A stretch of DNA of 64,000 nucleotides, taken from JAWPMV01 sp038527215. Lineage in GTDB: Bacteria > Bacteroidota > Bacteroidia > J057. Positions 33,602-40,897 of the stretch are shown here, in pieces (positions within the stretch are counted from its first letter, which is position 1; each line of letters starts with the position of its first letter). The notes beneath the pieces are model-generated. The model had not been told where the DNA came from. It searched no databases and worked only from the letters and a program-made list of their open reading frames with translations. The stretch covers positions 1 through 64,000 of the forward strand of contig JBCBGC010000012.1 in assembly GCA_038527215.1 (NCBI GenBank), written 5' to 3'. The position numbers and the translations under genes are program-made.

Positions 33602-35188
33602 CTAAGCGGCCTCCAGGGGAAAGCGGAGCACGAAGGTACTGCCTTTTCCGGGGTTGCTCCTGACCGAAACGCTGCCACCATGGGCTTCCATGGTCTCCTG
33701 AACATAACTCAGCCCCAGACCAAAACCTTTTACATCATGCAGGTTTCCGGTAGACACCCGGAAGAAGCGGGTAAAGATGCGTCCCTGATCAGATTTGGAA
33801 ATCCCTTTGCCTTGATCACTGACTGCAATCACCAATTCATTGCCCTGGTTGTAGGTATGGAGCCGAATGTGCGGAGCGTCCGGGCTGTACTTATTGGCAT
33901 TGTCGAGGAGGTTGTAGACCATGTTGTTGAAGTGGACCGGGTCTGCGTTCAAGTCAAAACGCTCCGCTTCCAGGTCCATTTCCAGCTGACCTTCTCGCTC
34001 CTGCACTTGCAGGTCCACGTGCCGGGCAGCCTTTTCGATCAAGAGGTGAGCATCGATGGTTTCTTTTTTCAGACCGATTTGCTTGCGCTCAAAACGAGCT
34101 GCTTGCAGTACCCGCTCTACTTGCCGGTTCATCCGCTGGTTCTCTTCCTTGATGATCCCGATATAGCGAGCCATGCCTGCTGCCTCTTGTTGCACCCGAG
34201 GATTTTTCAGGGCATCTGCCGCTACCGAAATGGTCGCAAGTGGGGTCTTGAGCTCATGGGTCATGTTGTTGATGAAATCGGTGGTCATCTCCGAGAGCTT
34301 CTTCTGGCGCAGGATGGTCCGAATGGTCCACCAAAAACAAAAAAGGATAATGCCACTGAACAAGAGAGAGGCTACAGCCTGCCTCCACACAGATTTCAGG
34401 GCAAATATTTCCTGGTTGGGAAAGCCTACGTATAGGTAGCTTTTGTCCTTCAGACCGAGATAAGGAAATAGCTGGACCTTATGGCGGGAATCCATCAGAT
34501 GAGGCATGCTGACCTCCTCTGAGTGGAACAAAATCTTCTCATATGACGGGATATCCACCACATATTCATAGCCGAGATAGATGCCCTGATCTTCCAGAGA
34601 AACCTGTAGCAAACTATCCAGCATCCGGGGATCAATCCGGTCTTCGATGCGTAGGTTTTGTGAGCGGATATCCCGCATGGTCTGACTCATCACCCGCAGC
34701 ATCTGGGGGTCCGCCGGCATCCTGATGCCGGAGCCGCTGGTCAGGCTATCTCCATCCCCTTCAAAAAAGAAGGCAATTTCTTCTTCCGTATTGACCCCAA
34801 GGGAGTCGCTGGGGATGGTGGTTTCCTGTTCGGTGATATAGCTATCCCGAATTCGGACCCGGCGCTCGTTCAGGCTATCGGTTTCCTCCACCCCGATGCT
34901 GAGGCTTAGATCGGGCGTAGGTTCCCGACCAGCAGCCAGTTGTTCATCTTCAAAACGGTTATTGGGATTGGCGACCTGAATCTCCCGGATAATTTTCACG
35001 TAGCTGGTACTCACGTTCTCCGCATAGAGGCGATCTACCAACTGATTGAGGGCGTCATTAACCGAGGTATTAAAATTTTCCTCCGTCAACTCAATGGCTT
35101 TTCTGATCTGCATCACCTGCAAATAGATCAAACCCAGCAACGCCAGGCTCGCCACCCCTACCATGATATGAATTCGATACCGTTTCAC
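33602..35188 (-). CDS. Membrane sensor histidine kinase (PhoR/ResE-like)
   Basis: 528 residues. One membrane helix at the N-terminus (HIMVGVASLALLGLIYLQV), a ~240-residue periplasmic sensor with no known domain, then a second helix (LLFSGIILFCFWWTI). HisKA has phospho-His in MTHELKTPL (about residue 310). HATPase has N box LLDNANKYS, G1 VSDQGKGIS and G2 GFGLGLSYV. No response regulator gene is adjacent, so its partner is elsewhere. Divergent from the charged secreted protein, with four TTAAC repeats between that look like an OmpR/PhoB-type target, hinting that both are in the same regulon. Confidence 0.93.
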   Translation of the reverse strand: MKRYRIHIMVGVASLALLGLIYLQVMQIRKAIELTEENFNTSVNDALNQLVDRLYAENVSTSYVKIIREIQVANPNNRFEDEQLAAGREPTPDLSLSIGVEETDSLNERRVRIRDSYITEQETTIPSDSLGVNTEEEIAFFFEGDGDSLTSGSGIRMPADPQMLRVMSQTMRDIRSQNLRIEDRIDPRMLDSLLQVSLEDQGIYLGYEYVVDIPSYEKILFHSEEVSMPHLMDSRHKVQLFPYLGLKDKSYLYVGFPNQEIFALKSVWRQAVASLLFSGIILFCFWWTIRTILRQKKLSEMTTDFINNMTHELKTPLATISVAADALKNPRVQQEAAGMARYIGIIKEENQRMNRQVERVLQAARFERKQIGLKKETIDAHLLIEKAARHVDLQVQEREGQLEMDLEAERFDLNADPVHFNNMVYNLLDNANKYSPDAPHIRLHTYNQGNELVIAVSDQGKGISKSDQGRIFTRFFRVSTGNLHDVKGFGLGLSYVQETMEAHGGSVSVRSNPGKGSTFVLRFPLEAA

Positions 35189-35228
35189 GCTCCAAAGATA
35201 TTACGCAAGGCTGTATGCCCAGGATACA

Positions 35229-35265
35229 TTAACTTTTTCTTAACAGACATTAACTAAGCCTTAAC
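35229..35265. promoter_or_regulatory. Four helically phased TTAAC direct repeats
   Basis: TTAAC at 35229, 35240, 35250 and 35261, spaced 11, 10 and 11 bases, so all on one face of the helix. They sit in the shared upstream region of the histidine kinase (start 35188) and the charged secreted protein (start 35322). Direct repeats at this period are the usual target of OmpR/PhoB-family response regulators (B. subtilis PhoP uses TTAACA-like repeats). Confidence 0.62.
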
Positions 35266-35287
35266 CCTTTGGGTATCACTTATGTCC

Positions 35288-35295
35288 TACTTTTG
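35288..35295 (+). promoter_or_regulatory. -7 promoter element for the charged secreted protein
   Basis: TACTTTTG, a perfect TAnnTTTG match. TTTG at 35268-35271 is 16 bases upstream (slightly short for -33). Just downstream of the TTAAC array, as expected for an activator site. Confidence 0.55.
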
Positions 35296-35321
35296 GTATG
35301 TTGCCTTAAAAGGACAAAATC

Positions 35322-36662
35322 ATGCCTACGAACACTCCATTAAGAAAAATTCTCACCCTTGCTTCTCTCCTGGTCCTGTCCCTTACCCTCAACAACCTGA
35401 TGGCCCAGGAAGTTACGCGTAAAGTCCGCATTAAGATGGAAAAAGAAGTCGATGGGAAAAAGACCGTCATCGACACGGTCTTTACCGTGGGCGAAGGAGA
35501 CGATTGGAAAGAGGCAGACTTTATGAAAGAATATGAGTCCGCTGACGGAAAAAAAGTCCGGATCGAAAAAAGCATTCGAGTCGAAATGGAAGGCGAGGCT
35601 GAAGAAGGGCAGGAAATCGAGGTAGAAGTCAGTGAGGACGCAGAAAACGTCTTTATCATCAAAAACGGGAAGAAAAAGGTCATTCGCCTGGATGGAGAGG
35701 ATGAAGATCAGGTCATGATTTTCAAAGGAAAAGGCAAGAAAGGCACCTGGACTACCGAAGAAGGTGAAGTGATTGAGTTGGATGGGGACGGCCAAAAGGT
35801 CGAAGTGATCATCAACGGAGAGGACGGAAAAAAGATCGAACGAAAATCACAAGTCATCATCAAAGAAATCGAAAAGGATGGAGAAGCACGTCTTTGGAAA
35901 GATGAGGATGGCAAGGTCATCATTATGAAAGGCAACGGAGCGGGGAAAGAAATCAATGAAGAAGTAAAAGTCATCCTTCAAGAGATCGAAGGGAAAAATG
36001 ATGTCAACATCTGGAAAGGAGAGGATGGGAAAGTGATCATCATGAAAGGGGATGAAAAAGTGAAAAATATAGATGATGACGCCAAAGTGATCATCCGTAA
36101 GATGGAAGGAGCAGAGGGGGAAGAGAAGCGACAGAAAGCGTACAAGGAAATCCGCATTCGCAAGGACCGTAACGACATGAGCGAAGCAGATAAAGCACGC
36201 CTCAAAGAGCTCATGCAGGACAAAGAGGTGAAGGAGTTCATGGAGCGCATGGACATGAAGGTGATGGAATTAGAAGAAGAAAAGGGCAAGCCTACGGGCA
36301 TGATCCGTCAGCAAAAGAAAAATGTGTCTCTTTCCATCAGCAAATTGGAGGAGGCTGATAAAGCGTCCCTCATGGAAAATGGGGTGAAAGAAAAAGAAAT
36401 CGACGGAGGCCTGGTAGTGAAGCAGATGTACCTCTTCTCCCAGGAAGGGCAGTTTCACCTCAAGTTTGAAGCACCGGAGAAAGGGTTATTGAGTGTCAGC
36501 TTAAGAGACCAGGACGGCGAGTTGATTTGGGTAGAGAAGCGCAAGGACTTTGAAGGTTCCTTCAAGCAGGCGCTGGAGTTGTCCGTGGAGGACAAAGGCA
36601 CCTACTTCCTCACCATCACACAAAATAAAAAAGCCACCACCCGGAAGGTGGTGCTTAAATGA
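35322..36662 (+). CDS. Highly charged secreted protein with T9SS-like tail
   Basis: 446 residues. Signal peptide (LRKILTLASLLVLSLTLNNLMAQ). The mature protein is extremely rich in Glu, Lys and Asp, with imperfect repeats built on 'W-K-x-EDGKVIIMKG' (at least two near-identical copies) and related EVIIN/KVIIKEI strands, suggesting a repetitive beta structure. A helical middle (SEADKARLKELMQDKEVKEF) is followed by a C-terminal ~70-residue beta domain ending KGTYFLTIT and TTRKVVLK, similar to T9SS type A sorting tails. No enzymatic motif. Possibly an envelope-stress or ion-binding surface protein under control of the divergent kinase (inference). Confidence 0.8.
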   Translation: MPTNTPLRKILTLASLLVLSLTLNNLMAQEVTRKVRIKMEKEVDGKKTVIDTVFTVGEGDDWKEADFMKEYESADGKKVRIEKSIRVEMEGEAEEGQEIEVEVSEDAENVFIIKNGKKKVIRLDGEDEDQVMIFKGKGKKGTWTTEEGEVIELDGDGQKVEVIINGEDGKKIERKSQVIIKEIEKDGEARLWKDEDGKVIIMKGNGAGKEINEEVKVILQEIEGKNDVNIWKGEDGKVIIMKGDEKVKNIDDDAKVIIRKMEGAEGEEKRQKAYKEIRIRKDRNDMSEADKARLKELMQDKEVKEFMERMDMKVMELEEEKGKPTGMIRQQKKNVSLSISKLEEADKASLMENGVKEKEIDGGLVVKQMYLFSQEGQFHLKFEAPEKGLLSVSLRDQDGELIWVEKRKDFEGSFKQALELSVEDKGTYFLTITQNKKATTRKVVLK

Positions 36663-36696
36663 TTTTTTTGATCCATATCTACGTTTACGTGACACG

Positions 36697-36725
36697 ACCG
36701 CTGGCTAACGTCAGCGGTTTTTTTT
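36697..36725 (+). terminator. Intrinsic terminator after the charged protein gene
   Basis: Stem ACCGCTG / CAGCGGT with an 8-base inner loop, followed by T8. It lies 35 bases after the stop codon and just before the end of the convergent nitroreductase gene. Confidence 0.9.
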
Positions 36726-36731
36726 GCGGCC

Positions 36732-37397
36732 CTACTCTACCCACTCTACTTTATCCTGCCAGGCACTGTTGCGCTTGCCACGTGGCCATCCATCCTTAGG
36801 ACGGCCTACCATAAAGAAGCCCAGGAGTTTATCCTCTTCGCCCAGGCCCATCCATTCCCGCATCCGGTCATGGTAAACCACGCCTCCACTGCTCCAGTAT
36901 GCGCCAAGGCCCAGGGCTGTGGCAGTCAGATGCATATTTTGAACCGCAGCGGCTACGGCTTCAATTTCTTCGATAACCGGAATCTTAGGATTAGCCCCTC
37001 GCTTCATGCAGATCGCGATCACATGGCTACAAGCCAGCGGACGGTTCAGGAGTTTGTCATATTTTTTCTGGTCAAAGCTCTCCTCTGAGGTTACTTCCTG
37101 ATAAATCTTCGCCTGCGCTTCGCCCAAGGTTTTCAAAGAAGGTCCCGTAAACACCTTGAAAAACCAGGGTTCAGTTTTTCCGTGATTGGGCGCCCAATGC
37201 GCATTTTCCAATAAAGCCTCAATTTCCTCACGGCTTACTGCTTCCCCCGAAAATTGCTTAGGAAAGACCGAGCGACGAGAACGTATCAGGTAATTAACTT
37301 GCTGAATATCTAGCTGGGGAATGGGGAGTAACGCAGCACTTTTGCTTTCACTCACTACTACTTTCCCCCCACTTTTGCGAACGACTATTTTTGCCAT
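36732..37397 (-). CDS. Nitroreductase family protein (YdjA-like)
   Basis: 221 residues. FMN-dependent nitroreductase fold: IRSRRSVFPKQF near the N-terminus (phosphate-binding Arg-Arg-Ser), HWAPNHGKTEPW, VAAAVQNMHLTATALGLGAYW and GFFMVGRPKDGWPRGKR at the end. Reduces nitro or quinone compounds with NAD(P)H in the cytoplasm; the natural substrate is unknown. The first ~30 residues (KIVVRKSGGKVVVSES) are an extra, possibly disordered extension; start ATG at 37397. Single gene. Confidence 0.9.
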   Translation of the reverse strand: MAKIVVRKSGGKVVVSESKSAALLPIPQLDIQQVNYLIRSRRSVFPKQFSGEAVSREEIEALLENAHWAPNHGKTEPWFFKVFTGPSLKTLGEAQAKIYQEVTSEESFDQKKYDKLLNRPLACSHVIAICMKRGANPKIPVIEEIEAVAAAVQNMHLTATALGLGAYWSSGGVVYHDRMREWMGLGEEDKLLGFFMVGRPKDGWPRGKRNSAWQDKVEWVE

Positions 37398-37532
37398 AAG
37401 AATGATAAGTAGGTCAAAGATAGGAAAATTCCCTATTTAGACCAATTCTAAATAAAGGAAAGCCCTCCTCTCTTTTCGCCCTTCAAAAACATTGCCCTAA
37501 AAAGCTGGGTTTGGAAAGAAATAAAACCCAAC

Positions 37533-38087
37533 ATGCGCTATTTTTGTTTAATCCTTACATATCTGGCCTTTTCAGTCAGCCTTTTCGCTCAAGATCAAGC
37601 TATGACACCTACCGAGACGCAATCCATCCACGACTTCACCTTGAATACCCTACAGGGCGAATCTCAAAGCCTGGAAACCTATAAAGGCAAAGTCATCCTC
37701 ATCGTCAATGTGGCCAGCAAGTGCGGCTTAACCCCGCAGTACAAACCGCTACAGGAACTCTACGATGCCTATAAAGATCAAGGGCTGGTCATCCTGGGCT
37801 TCCCCGCCAATAATTTCATGAACCAAGAGCCTGGATCGGCAGAAGAGATTGAAGCCTTTTGCCAGAAAAACTACGGGGTGAGCTTCCCGATGTTTGAAAA
37901 AATCTCCGTCAAAGGAAAACAGCAGCACCCCCTCTACCAGTACCTCGAAGCCCAGACCGGCGAGGATCCTAAATGGAATTTTCACAAATACCTGATCAAC
38001 AAAGACGGTAAGGTCATTTCTTCCATCAGTCCTACGACCCAGCCGGATGCAGAAGAAGTGGTCAGCGCCATCAAAGCCCTACTCTAA
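37533..38087 (+). CDS. Exported glutathione peroxidase-like protein
   Basis: 184 residues. Signal peptide (MRYFCLILTYLAFSVSLFAQ). Thiol peroxidase of the GPx family: peroxidatic Cys64 in NVASKCGLTPQY, the ILGFPANNFMNQEPG loop (resolving Cys of the usual FPCNQF replaced), and Trp in KWNFHKYLI. It reduces hydrogen or lipid peroxides, probably in the periplasm with thioredoxin-like donors. Its 3' end overlaps the convergent DMFase-like gene by 9 bases. Confidence 0.92.
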   Translation: MRYFCLILTYLAFSVSLFAQDQAMTPTETQSIHDFTLNTLQGESQSLETYKGKVILIVNVASKCGLTPQYKPLQELYDAYKDQGLVILGFPANNFMNQEPGSAEEIEAFCQKNYGVSFPMFEKISVKGKQQHPLYQYLEAQTGEDPKWNFHKYLINKDGKVISSISPTTQPDAEEVVSAIKALL

Positions 38088-39539
38088 GTCGGTACATTTC
38101 CGAATCGCATTCAAGACGATCTGCCGGAGGGGCGCATCATAGGGGATCGCGCCGGTAAAGGAAATGGAACCGGTGTGGAAAATCAGGCCGCCCTCGGGGT
38201 GCCAGTAATAGCCTATTTGTGCGCCGGCAGCGCCATCCCAGCTAAAGTCCTCCGGGAATACCTCCCCATGTCCATCCTGCGCAGGATTCAGCCCTTCGGC
38301 TACCGTCAGCCAGGAGTCTGGCGTGAGTTGGTTGACCCGGTCGATTTCCAGCCCGGAAGCCATGCCTTTGCGGCCCTTTTGGGTCAGGCCCCAGAGATTT
38401 CGCCAGAGGTTGGTCTTGGCGTAAGTATAGTCATAGCTTTCACTTTCAAACCCAAAGCGGTCTCCTTTTTTCAAACCGGTGCCCGCCAGCAACCAGGAAG
38501 TATCCACCCGCACCTCATAGGGGGCATAGGTATGAAATCCCAGGTAATGGAACTCAATGCCAAAAGGCCGGATCCCAGCCGTGTCTTTTGTGTGCCACAG
38601 GTTAGCCTGCTTTTTATAGACCCTTTCGGTGCGGGCCTCCAAATCCATATAGGTAACGTGTGCCGCTGTATTTCCTCCGAGAAAAAGCGCCGACCGCCCC
38701 GAGTCCAGTACCTGATTCAGGTGATGCATCATGGACCAGGTCCAGTATTCCGGGTGGGTGGAGAACATCAGGGTTTGATACTGGGCGAGCTTCTCGGCTG
38801 AGCGATGGAGTTCATCCATGCTGTACACATCAAAAGGAATATTCGCTTCCTTCAGTAAGCGCGCCAGCGGTAGTTCGATATTCGCCCCCTGAAAGTATAA
38901 CTGATGGTTTTCGTAGGTATTCTCCATCAAAGGGTCGGCCGCCAGCTGGGGTCGGTTAAAACTAATCTGATGGGTATGGTTACGGGAGTAAAGGGACTGC
39001 CCTCCCCAGTGATTGTAGGCATTCCAGGTATTGGTGGACATGAGCCAGGCCAGGGGTTTGCGGACGCCTTCTTTTTGGGGGGTGATGAAAATGGAAGTTC
39101 TTCTTTTGTCTGCTTCAGCTTCTACCTCCAACATATACCAACCCGTGGGCAGGTCTGCTGCCAGTCGCCACTGAAAGGTAGGCTCCCAGCCTGCTCCTGC
39201 TACTGCCGCAGAGTCATGGACTGGCTGATAAGCACTGGGGATATTTTTTCGGACAAAAAGGGTATCGAAATCGGGTAAGCCAATCAGCCGCAACTGTAAA
39301 GGATCGGCCTCACTGTTACTGACAAATACCTGCACTTCCGTGCCCGGCTCATATTCCCAGGCATCGGTATACATATCGAGGTGATCCACCCAGGCATGCC
39401 GCCAGCTGAACAAGGTATTGCTGTTCGAAAAAAGGTAGTAGAAGTGGTAGACAAAAGCGCCTCCGGCGCATAATAAACTTATGCAACTGACCAGCAGTAC
39501 GGGCTTCCACAATTTGCGAATGATCTTGCCTTTTGTCAT
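38079..39539 (-). CDS. N,N-dimethylformamidase large-subunit-like membrane-anchored protein
   Basis: 486 residues from ATG 39539 (MTKGKIIRKLWKP). One N-terminal membrane anchor (PVLLVSCISLLCAGGAFVYHFYYLF). The extracytoplasmic part matches the DMFase large-subunit fold: a beta-sandwich (TEVQVFVSNSEADPLQLRL), then WLMSTNTWNAYNHWGG, SMDELHR, LMFSTHPEYWT and LFLGGNTAAHVTY. In true DMFase this is an iron enzyme that hydrolyses amides; substrates of distant homologues are unknown. It is 4 bases downstream of the aldo/keto reductase gene, so the two form an operon. Confidence 0.8.
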   Translation of the reverse strand: MTKGKIIRKLWKPVLLVSCISLLCAGGAFVYHFYYLFSNSNTLFSWRHAWVDHLDMYTDAWEYEPGTEVQVFVSNSEADPLQLRLIGLPDFDTLFVRKNIPSAYQPVHDSAAVAGAGWEPTFQWRLAADLPTGWYMLEVEAEADKRRTSIFITPQKEGVRKPLAWLMSTNTWNAYNHWGGQSLYSRNHTHQISFNRPQLAADPLMENTYENHQLYFQGANIELPLARLLKEANIPFDVYSMDELHRSAEKLAQYQTLMFSTHPEYWTWSMMHHLNQVLDSGRSALFLGGNTAAHVTYMDLEARTERVYKKQANLWHTKDTAGIRPFGIEFHYLGFHTYAPYEVRVDTSWLLAGTGLKKGDRFGFESESYDYTYAKTNLWRNLWGLTQKGRKGMASGLEIDRVNQLTPDSWLTVAEGLNPAQDGHGEVFPEDFSWDGAAGAQIGYYWHPEGGLIFHTGSISFTGAIPYDAPLRQIVLNAIRKCTDLE

Positions 39540-39543
39540 AAAA

Positions 39544-40536
39544 CTAATTCCAGGATAATGATTTGCGCACTTGCCAATAGGCTGCTGCAGGCATGGCGAG
39601 GTTTCCCAATTCACTAAGCTGCCCATCTGAAAGCTGTAGATCCAGGGCAGTTAGATTGGATTGCAGATGCGCGACTGTGGCGGCCCCACTCAGGGCTACA
39701 TGCACCCAGGGTTGATGGAGGACAAAAGCCAGTGCCAGCGCGTCCGTCGTGGTGCCCATTTCTCGGGCCACCTGACGCAGGACCGTCAGGCTCTCCTGAT
39801 CATACTGACGATTACGATCAGTCAGGCGGCCATTGGCCAGGGCTTCTTTAATGATGATGCCCCATCCAGCCTCATTCGCAGCTTGCAAAGCAGGACCAGC
39901 AGAGGGCTCCAGCAGGTTCCAGCTTGCCTGCACCGTATCGAATAAGGGAATTCCATCCACTTGAACCTGAAGCGCTTTTTCCAGGGTTTGACCTTGTTGA
40001 GGGCCGCTGAGGGAAAGACCGATGCGGGTTCCCTGGGCTTTGAGCTCGGCCAGTCGTTCCAGAACTTCTTTTCGATCCAACACCCCGGAATCAAGGGTGG
40101 CAGAATGAATTTGGTACAGATCCAGAAAATTCCCCAACCGTTCCTGGCTTTCCGCCCATTGCTGGTCCAGCAAGGAGAGCTGATGGTCCTTGATTTCGTG
40201 CGCTTCGGCTTGTACCTGCCAGTCTGCTGTATAGTAATAGCCCCATTTTGAGCCTACCGTCAACGCCTGAGGAGCAGGCTGCTTTTGGTGGAGCCAGCTA
40301 CCCAAAAAATCTTCTGCCTTACCATAGGAGCGGGCCGCATCAAAGTAACGGATGCCAGCCTCCCAGGCCGCATGCAATACCGCATGGGTCCGCTGTTCCA
40401 TATGGGCTACCACATAGTCAGCCTCTAAATCCTCCTGATGCCCCAGGTTGATATAACCAGGACGTCCAAGCGCCGCCAATCCCAGGCCGATCGGGCTTAC
40501 TTCCAGGCCAGTCTGGCCCAGCATTCGGATTTCCAT
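39544..40536 (-). CDS. Aldo/keto reductase family protein
   Basis: 330 residues. (beta/alpha)8 NADPH-dependent oxidoreductase with the tetrad Asp-Tyr-Lys-His in FDAARSYG, GSKWGYYY and DLYQIHSAT. The opening EIRMLGQTGLEVSPIGLGLAALG is typical. Substrate unknown; it is co-transcribed with the DMFase-like gene. ATG start at 40536. Confidence 0.92.
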   Translation of the reverse strand: MEIRMLGQTGLEVSPIGLGLAALGRPGYINLGHQEDLEADYVVAHMEQRTHAVLHAAWEAGIRYFDAARSYGKAEDFLGSWLHQKQPAPQALTVGSKWGYYYTADWQVQAEAHEIKDHQLSLLDQQWAESQERLGNFLDLYQIHSATLDSGVLDRKEVLERLAELKAQGTRIGLSLSGPQQGQTLEKALQVQVDGIPLFDTVQASWNLLEPSAGPALQAANEAGWGIIIKEALANGRLTDRNRQYDQESLTVLRQVAREMGTTTDALALAFVLHQPWVHVALSGAATVAHLQSNLTALDLQLSDGQLSELGNLAMPAAAYWQVRKSLSWN

Positions 40537-40629
40537 GGCAGAAAATTACACACATTTTTTAAGGGTGCCGAGGATAAAAACAAGCATTTATACCGCAAAA
40601 TCACATATTCCGATTTTCCGTAGTGCAGG

Positions 40630-40737
40630 TGTAAGCTTTTTTCAGCAAACAGAAACATCCAGCTAAGCCAAGTATATCCCCATGATTTTGAAGCGAAACT
40701 TACACTAAAAGTGGGCTGCCTGGAGGCAGTTTTTTTT
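40630..40737 (+). ncRNA. Possible small RNA closed by an intrinsic terminator
   Basis: A strong plus-strand terminator (CTGCC-TGGA-GGCAG followed by T8, 40716-40737) has no plus-strand gene before it. Upstream, GTGTAAG near 40630 can pair with CTTACAC near 40700, giving a closed structure of about 100 bases. An 11-base inverted repeat (ATTCCGATTTT at 40607-40617 and its complement at 40768-40778) brackets the unit. No clear promoter. Confidence 0.3.
40716..40737 (+). terminator. Orphan intrinsic terminator
   Basis: CTGCC-TGGA-GGCAG stem followed by eight T. Upstream of the SBBP protein gene and divergent from the aldo/keto reductase, so it does not end a known gene. Confidence 0.75.
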
Positions 40738-40897
40738 CTCACCCTGCTTCATTTGCAGGAATCGCATAAAATCGGAATCCACATATTCCACCCACTATTC
40801 TTTTCGAACACATGTAATACTCATCACCTTCGGCAATTTTAATCTCCAGCCTAAGGGAAGACATTTACCCTATCTACGAATCATATTACTTGACGAG

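Noticed and set aside
36681..36690. ACGTTTACGT, also found near 6284, both between genes
   Set aside because: A short self-complementary-looking word in two unrelated 3' regions; no context that supports a function.
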